64,000 nucleotides of DNA from Hansfordia pulvinata (lineage: Eukaryota > Ascomycota > Sordariomycetes > Xylariales): contig BJKQ01000013.1 of the NCBI GenBank assembly GCA_006538405.1, forward strand, positions 62,001 to 126,000. The letters run 5' to 3'. How positions within the stretch are numbered: the first letter of the stretch is position 1; the number at the start of each line of letters is the position of its first letter. The position numbers and the translations under genes are program-made. Of the stretch, positions 57,747-64,000 are shown one piece after another. The notes under the pieces are model-generated. The model was not told the origin of the DNA, did not search any database, and saw only the letters and a list, made by a program, of their open reading frames with translations.

Positions 57747-60055
57747 GTTTGCTGGCGGCGTTTGTGGCCGAGTTGAGCTGAAGTCTCAGGTGCTGGGGCT
57801 CTGCGTACTCGGTAGAGATCGTGAACAGGGCGAGAGGGCGAGAGGGCGAGAGTGTGCTGGTGATGGTGGTTGCTGTCTGTCCTCTTCTCCAGACGCTACC
57901 TGCGAGAGGCGCGGGCGAGGCTGCCTTTATATCAGGAAAGCTTCCCTGATTCGAACACGGCCGGCCGTCGAGCTGCGCCTGGGTTCATTACTAAAAAAAC
58001 AAGCTTCGTCCAAGCCAGGGCCATAGGACGGCGCCGGCGTGTCCGGCTCTCCCCCCAAGGCGAGAAAAGTGGGCAGTCTCGCTTGCAAGGCACCGTTCCT
58101 GGCCAACGGCTCTCCTTCCATCCCTTCAGCTCTACTTCGGGGGCTACGTACGTGTGGTGGTTTACTTGCGAGGGCCTGTTCCCTTCGGGGGGTGTGACAG
58201 GCGCTTCTCGATTATTCATCGGGTGGACGTCCGAGGTTGGATCGTGAACTCTCCCCACACTACCCTTCAGCCTTGCTCCCACGGCCTCGTCGGTGGCACT
58301 GACCTCGTTGGTGGAACTCTCACGCAGGCTCTACTTTTGCCCGGTTTGCTAGCCGGCTTTTTGTCAGCGTTCAGCCGCGTCGGTCTGGGGTCGTCTGGAT
58401 GCGTGAGGGAGGCGTGCCGCTGGGCGCGCGCGCGCGCGCTGGCTGCCCCGTCTTGTGGGGTAGCTGAGCGCCTACCCTGGTCTATACTAAGTTAGTATCC
58501 GCACATACGTCGTGGCGGCGATTAGAAATTCAGATGGATATGTCAGCATCCAGCGGCGATGCGCATCGTGATGCGGTGGCGACAGGGTTCGTGGTCGAAA
58601 TTGGGGTGCTAAGAGACTGGGAAACGAAGCAAAACCGAGTACTACTCCCCTACCTGTACCTCACGAAGCAGCTGGAAGAAGCATGACGACGCCGCCAGAC
58701 AGTTCCAGAGCGAGCAGATCTCAACCCAGAAGCATTGACGACTACCTGCAGAGAGACAGGTGTGTACGACCCGTCGCGCTTGGGCCGAACGAATGCCAGC
58801 AACAGACTCGCTTTGATCTTTGTCTTTGGACTCGACAAGAAGCAAGGAGCATGGCTTAAATCCCGACTGCAAGGTACGGATCTGCGAGATGACAGTCGAT
58901 AGCCCCTCGCGAGATTAGCCTCCTCTCCAGCCCAGCAAGGCGAGGCGAATGCGCACTGCTCAGAGATGTCTTTCGCGCCACACCCATTGCGGCCCTCAAC
59001 ATTATAGATCATGTCTCTTTAAGAAAGTCCTGCTCCTACGTACTACCTAACAGCACAGTCGACATGCACCGGGACGTGTATCAACCCTTGCGGCCAATTT
59101 CTGCGAGTTGCGACGCTGTGTCCTGCGGTACGCCAGGCACAGTCAAGACCCGGCATGAACTCTGCTGCACATTTTCCACCGATATGTGTAATCCTGCTTG
59201 ATGATCGCACTTTTTCTTTCTTCGCTCGGGGCTGATCAGGCTTGCGCCACGGGCTCGCCTTAGATGACCCTACAAGTGACACGTCGAAGATTCAAGGGCA
59301 GCTGTCAGCTATCAAGCTCAAGCCACATGGACGGCGGCAAAGCCTCGGAAACGCCGCCACTGGCCATCGATCAGTAGCGAATTGGTGGCTTGTGATGGAG
59401 GTGTGATTGGTTTACCGCTCCTTGCTTTGATCGCCGGTGGCTTCTCCGGAGCCTGGCCGCTCTTCATGCCGGGAGCGATCTATCCGCGCAGGACTGTAAG
59501 GAGACTCTCCAACATGGCGCACAGAATACCCAGTTGCCATGCGCTTCCAAGCTACATAACATACGTACTGTACCCAAGGCAATTACCTCAAAACGTGTAT
59601 GTGGTAGGTACATGTAGTGATGGACCCGGCTCAAGTGACTGGCCAAGCGCTTCGCAGAGGCGAGAGTTCCAGGGGTGAAATTGTCATGACAAGTCCCCGG
59701 AAGTATACGAGGGGCAGCTATCGAGCGCACGGTGAGCCAACACATGCTAACACATGCTTGACAGAGAGCACCCTACTCAAGATCAAGAAGCTCTAGCGTT
59801 GCTGATACTAGAGTTCGAAGATGCACAAAGCTGCATCCTCGGGAGAGATTGTTGAAAAGGGGGGCTCAGCCTGCCTCTCCGTGCGCTCTTGGTGCCCTTT
59901 CCTCACACTCTCCTGATCCGTCCTCGTCTTGCCATTGCCATATCCACCTCTCGTCACTCAGGCTCCTCCTGCAGCACTTTATCTCACTGGGACAGGCCAC
60001 ACCAGCACTGCCCTCAGCCTTGCCCCTGAAGACACCATAGTATTTACACGCCACC
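57747..60055. other. divergent intergenic region
   Basis: About 2.3 kb between the cupin (-) and GH16 (+) starts. It contains a short GAGAGGGC tandem (57825-57850), alternating CG (58427-58440) and TACATGTA at 59609. No gene seen. Confidence 0.55.
57925..57932 (-). promoter_or_regulatory. TATA box of the cupin gene
   Basis: ATATAAAG on the minus strand, about 180 bp upstream of the ATG at 57746. Confidence 0.65.
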
Positions 60056-61782
60056 ATGGGCCTGCAAGTCACAAGCGCCTCCGATCCTGGCGCCGCCCCA
60101 ACGGCTGTTCAGGCTCCCTCGCAGCCTGGCTGCGTCGACTGTCCCTCGGTGGACAGTTCTCGAAATCCGTTCGGGGATGATGACAATCGCGCCGACAGCG
60201 GCTCCGACGAGGATCTGGTCCTCACTGAGATTGCGACCGCCGGCGACAGTCCGGATGAGAAGGGTGGCCACGGCGAGGTGCGTCAACGACCAGTCGCAGG
60301 CTCGATCGCGGAGAAGAAGGTCCCAGCCCCCGCCGACCCTTTTGCTTCCCACAACGCCAGCCAGGCCAGCTTTGGCAGCGGCGGCGGCGGCGGCGAAAGG
60401 TACTTTATATCGCGGCGCATCCGGCCGGGCGAGGTCGAGAAGCCGTGGCTCAGGAACCGGGACCCGCGGGAGAAGTGGAACACGATCCTCCCGTACCTGG
60501 GGATCCTGATCGGACTGGCCATCGCGGCAGTCCTGGTCTACGACGGGGCCAAGTCGGTGGTCCAGCACAAGTACTGCCTCGTCCTGGACGACACGTTTGA
60601 CACTTTCAACACGGATGTCTGGACCAAGGAGGTGCAGGTTGGGGGCTACGGGTGAGTACCTTACCTACCTAGCGAGCCATGCGCCGTATCCTCTTCTTGT
60701 ATTCTTCGAGAAGGAAGAAAATTATCAGAAGCCTGTTCCAGAGGACTGTCCAGTGGAGGAGAAGAAGAAGAAGAAGAAGAAGAAGAGCCCTAGCTGATTT
60801 ATCCCTGTTACACAGAAACGGCCAATTCGACTACACGACCGGGGGCGACGAGAACGTCTTCGTGGAGGACGGGCGGCTGGTGATCCGGGCGACGCCGCAG
60901 GACGAGCGGCTGATGAGCGAGAACAACGTGCTGAACCTGACGGCCATGGGGACGTGCACGTCGGCGTTGGCGGCGGACTGCGTGGCGGCGACGAACGCGA
61001 CCTGGGGCAACGCCAGCTCGGTGCCGCCGGCGCGGTCGGGGCGGGTGCACACGCGCAAGGGCGCGGCGATCCGGTACGGGCGGATGGAGGTGACGGCGCG
61101 GCTGCCTTCGGGCGACTGGCTGTGGCCGGCGATCTGGATGCTTCCCGTGGAGGAGGCGTACGGGCCCTGGCCGGCGTCGGGGGAGATGGACATTGCCGAG
61201 TCGCGGGGCAACAACCACACGCACGCGCCGGCGTGGGGCCGCGACGCCGTGTCGTCGGCGCTGCACTGGGGGCCCGACGCCGACCACGACGCCTGGTGGG
61301 CGGCGCACGCCCGCCGCACCGCGCTGCACACCGACTACGCCGCCGGCTACAACGTCTTCGGGCTCGAGTGGAGCGAGGCCTACGTCTTCACCTACGTCAA
61401 CTCGCGCCTGCTGCAGGTCCTCTACACGGGCTTCGACGATTCTTCTTCTTCAGAAGGGGGGTCGAGCCTGTGGCAGCGAGGGCGCTTCCCCGCCGCCGGC
61501 CGCAACGGCAGCCGCCTCGTCGACCCGTGGTCCCAGACGGGCCGCCCCAGCACCCCCTTCGACCGGCCCTTCTACCTCGTCCTCAACGTCGCCGTCGGCG
61601 GCACCAACGGCTGGTTCGAGGACGGCCGCGCCGGCAAGCCCTGGGTCGACGCCAGCCCCCGCGCCAGGAAGGACTTCTGGGCCGCCCGCGCCGACTGGCT
61701 GCCCACCTGGACGCGGCCCGCCATGGAGGTCAGCAGCGTCCGCATGTGGCAGCAGTGCGACGGCGGCGAGGACGAGTACTGA
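60056..61782 (+). CDS. membrane-anchored GH16 endo-beta-glucanase
   Basis: Acts on beta-1,3- or mixed beta-1,3/1,4-glucan. Exons 60056-60651 and 60816-61782 join in frame across a 164-bp intron (GTGAGT...CACAG), restoring KEVQVGGYGNGQFDYTT; 520 residues. The long hydrophilic N-terminus (about 150 residues, Ser/Asp-rich) is cytosolic; one membrane segment follows at about 160-180 (ILPYLGILIGLAIAAVLVY); the GH16 domain lies outside. Catalytic motif GEMDIAESRG: nucleophile Glu about 322, Asp 324, acid/base Glu about 327, preceded by the sugar-binding GRMEVTARLP...WPAIWML region. The absence of a cleavable signal and of a GPI tail makes it type II, like laminarinase-type fungal GH16 proteins. Probably wall remodelling or glucan uptake; specificity is not shown. 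Confidence 0.91.
60758..60786. repeat. (GAA)n run in an intron
   Basis: About nine GAA/AGA units inside the GH16 intron. It makes part of the intron look open in one frame, producing a false ORF start. Confidence 0.85.
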
Positions 61783-63214
61783 GCTGCGGTTCCCCCTCCC
61801 CTCCTAGTCCCGCGGTACGTGAGGAGGCGAGGGATAGGGAGGGGCAATGGAAGAGCGAGTCAAGTCTGCGCTTGTCGTGAGCCAGGCATGCATGTCTGGT
61901 CGGGTTGAGCAACGAGCCATGGAAGACTGGTGGACTCTATCTCTTCCACTGTGCCCATACATTTCTTCTACTCATATCACATCCCTTGTTACATATATCC
62001 GTGTATGATTAGCTGGACGGCGATTGTGTCCCATGTGTTGGGCAGCGACTGATTTGTGCTTCGACCCTTTCTGGAGGGCAGTCATTCCTTCAAAGCAATT
62101 TGAGTATATCCTGTACAGCCAATGAATATTTCAAAGTCAGGTCTGACAGGATGTTTGACAGTCACTGGATGCACTCCATCCTGCTGTGATCATATCTGAT
62201 GAGTGCTAGTGGCGGCGGAGCAAAAAGACGTAGGAACCCCTTTTCTCGTCCCGTCATCGTCCGTGGAGATGAACTGCGCATACAGTGAGATTAGAAGGCG
62301 TTCGTGTGGGACGGAATGCCTTGACTTTCAGTAAGTAAGAGAGCGGCAAATACTCAATCACGAGAACAAAGAAGTCAGATCAGAGCCTGCGCCACCATGT
62401 CCCTGCCGTGAATCCCAAGTCGATCTATCATGTCCAAATCCTAATAGTGCGCCACAGTAAAAATTACTATTTCCCCCTCATCTCACTGTGTAGTAGTATG
62501 GACAGATCGTCAGGACACTGAACCACCAGCCACTACCAGTAAACGACCCGGAACGACATCGTGATGTGAACCAGATGGAGGCTTGAAGAAGCAAAGCCCC
62601 CGTACCTCCCCCACCTTACTTGTACACGTAGCGAAAACAGCAGTCAGTACCCAGGGTTCCGTGTACGGCCGGCCGGCCATTCTTACGCAAACCAGTCCAG
62701 AACAACAAGCCTCGATTGCCCCCGTGGCGCCGTTAGGCTGCGGTGGTGGTCCATGAGCCCCTGAATCGACTGTCTACCACTTCAAGCCTCGAACCTGCGC
62801 GTTGATCGTCCCACCTGACCATCCCAGCCGATCCGATGCGATGGAGAGTGCGTCCTCAGAAGCCCAGAAGCCCGTGCAAACCTTACTCCTGAGCGGCTCG
62901 GCGCTGCAGTCTGTGCAGGTGGACGGCCGGGCCCTGCATATGCGGACTTTGAGCCTTTGTTCCCTGGATACCTTAATTTATCAGATGACGGACCGCATCG
63001 GACATGGTTTCTAGGTGCAGTGTCGTGGGGTATCTATAAGCTCTCCCAGTTTTTGGCAGGCCCTCCATCGAACATTCCCCTTTTCAGTCTCCAACCCGAT
63101 GTTCTATCTATTTCCCTTCTCTTTACTCCTTTAGGTACTTTTCTTGTTAGGCTCTCCCTTTCACCATCCACTCTACCCTGACCTGACCACCTACAGACGC
63201 ACCTCATCACCAAC
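61783..63214. other. intergenic region
   Basis: About 1.4 kb between two plus-strand genes. AT-richer (61900-62500), with a CGGCCGGCCGGCC palindrome near 62667. No gene seen besides promoter elements of the 63215 gene. Confidence 0.55.
63035..63040 (+). promoter_or_regulatory. TATA box of the 63215 gene
   Basis: TATAAG within GGTATCTATAAGC, about 180 bp upstream of the ATG, followed by a CT-rich leader typical of strong fungal promoters. Confidence 0.55.
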
Positions 63215-64000
63215 ATGGGCGGCATCGCCGACTACATCCGGCCCACGCGGCCAGCAGCACCCGACCCTCCTCCCCAGGCCTCCTCTCGTCTCCAGCCAGT
63301 AGCGGCCCGCAATAACAACAGCAAGAACGACGAGAACGACAACACCTTCAACAGGAGCAACAGCCGGTCGATGCTGTCGCTGGCCTCGAACCCGCAGGGA
63401 GGCGGCGGCGGCGGTGGCGGACTGCACCCGGCGTTCCTCGAGGGGGCCAAGCACGAGTGCATGGTCAACTGGCTGCACCAGAGCCAGTGCAAGGCGCACC
63501 TGATGGGCGCCGCGGACGCGGGCGAGTCGGAGGGCGTGCTCCTGCGCAAGGCGCCGGGCGAGTACGTGGCCTGCCCGCCGGCGCTGCGGCACTCGGCCTT
63601 GGCCACGGCCTGCGCCGCGCTCAACTTGCAGGTGAGTTTATTCCAACCCTAGATTCCCCCCCCTCCAAAGAATACCAATTCTTTTTCTCTTTTTTCTTCG
63701 GGAAGTCTTCTTGATCACTAAGAAGCTACATCACCACACCCACACCACCAGTGCGCCATGACGGTAAGCACGCGGGTCATCAAGACCTTCTTCGCGTGGT
63801 GCCCGGGAGCGACGTCGGTGCCGCTGCGGGACGGCTTGCGGATCCAGGTGGTGCCGACGGTGGCGGACCTGGCGCCGCCGCGGGCCCGCAGGCACCAGCG
63901 GGCGGCGTTCGTGGCCTCGGAGGCCCTGCTGGTCGTGTGGGAGGACAGCCCGTCGCGGCTGGTCGGGCGCGCCAAGCGCCTGCAGGCCGAGCTGCTCGAC
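63215..64000 (+). CDS. 5' part of a probable large GT2-like membrane protein (truncated by window edge)
   Basis: The ATG at 63215 opens exon 1 (63215-63631, 139 codons). The intron is 63632-63752 (GTGAGT...CCAG) and exon 2 runs from 63753 past the window end in frame. Visible protein: an Asn/Gly/Ser-rich start (residues 25-70), then a folded part with HPAFLEGAKHECMVNWLHQ, YVACPPALRHSALATACAAL, CAMTVSTRVIKTFFAW and FVASEALLVVWEDSPSRL. I recall this N-terminal domain from large fungal family-2 glycosyltransferase-like proteins of more than 1000 residues, but nothing catalytic is visible here, so the function is tentative. The 'MTV STRV' acceptor context and the continuing frame make the gene itself likely. 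Confidence 0.7.

Overview
The window is nuclear DNA of a filamentous ascomycete, most likely a Sordariomycete. The evidence is GC-rich genes with short introns (about 54-280 bp, GTAAGT/GTATGT/GTGAGT donors, CAG acceptors), a dispersed 5S rRNA gene, an intronless tRNA-Gly(GCC), and a typical Pezizomycotina gene set. No database search was possible, so family names rest on motifs and overall resemblance. Splice models were checked for frame continuity and, where possible, total length divisible by three.

Layout. 0-4.3 kb: mitochondrial 2-methylisocitrate lyase (+), convergent with a type I-like glutamine synthetase homologue (-). 6.2-7.4 kb: secreted proline-rich tandem-repeat protein (-). 11.3-12.0 kb: unrecognised secreted/membrane protein (-). 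14.4-16.0 kb: secreted LVIVD / choice-of-anchor-B type protein (-). 17.6 kb: 5S rRNA (+). 18.1 kb: tiny four-cysteine secreted protein (-). 19.7-20.7 kb: conserved-looking hypothetical protein (-). 20.8-29.0 kb: gene-free stretch. 29.0-35.5 kb: MFS transporter and copper amine oxidase (both -). 36.6 kb: tRNA-Gly (-). 37-40 kb: membrane-anchored GH3 beta-glucosidase (-). 42.7-44.0 kb: oxysterol-binding protein (-). 45.7-48.5 kb: acyl-protein thioesterase (-), divergent from a sedoheptulose-bisphosphatase-like gene (+). 49.6-50.7 kb: xylose-isomerase-like TIM barrel / 3-dehydroshikimate-dehydratase-like protein (+). 51.9-55.8 kb: IVY1-like protein (+), convergent with nucleoporin NUP53 (-). 56.9-57.7 kb: cupin (-). 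60.0-61.8 kb: membrane-anchored GH16 glucanase (+). 63.2 kb to the edge: 5' part of a probable large glycosyltransferase-like gene (+).

The genes are mostly independent housekeeping and secretome genes rather than one pathway; no biosynthetic cluster, transposon or CRISPR was recognised. Loose themes are carbon and nitrogen catabolism (propionyl-CoA detoxification, amine oxidation, GS-like), wall or glucan hydrolysis by two type II membrane hydrolases, and membrane trafficking (OSBP, IVY1, acyl-protein thioesterase).

Three window-wide patterns stand out. (1) Seven genes are interrupted by frame breaks that are all exactly one missing base, mostly in G/C runs, which looks like systematic sequence error rather than biology. 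(2) The octamer TACTCGTA/TACGAGTA occurs at least 20 times, about ten times the chance level, almost all between genes. (3) A 65-residue secreted protein with symmetric twin CX10C spacing and a 17-unit proline-rich repeat protein are the best candidates for undescribed biology.
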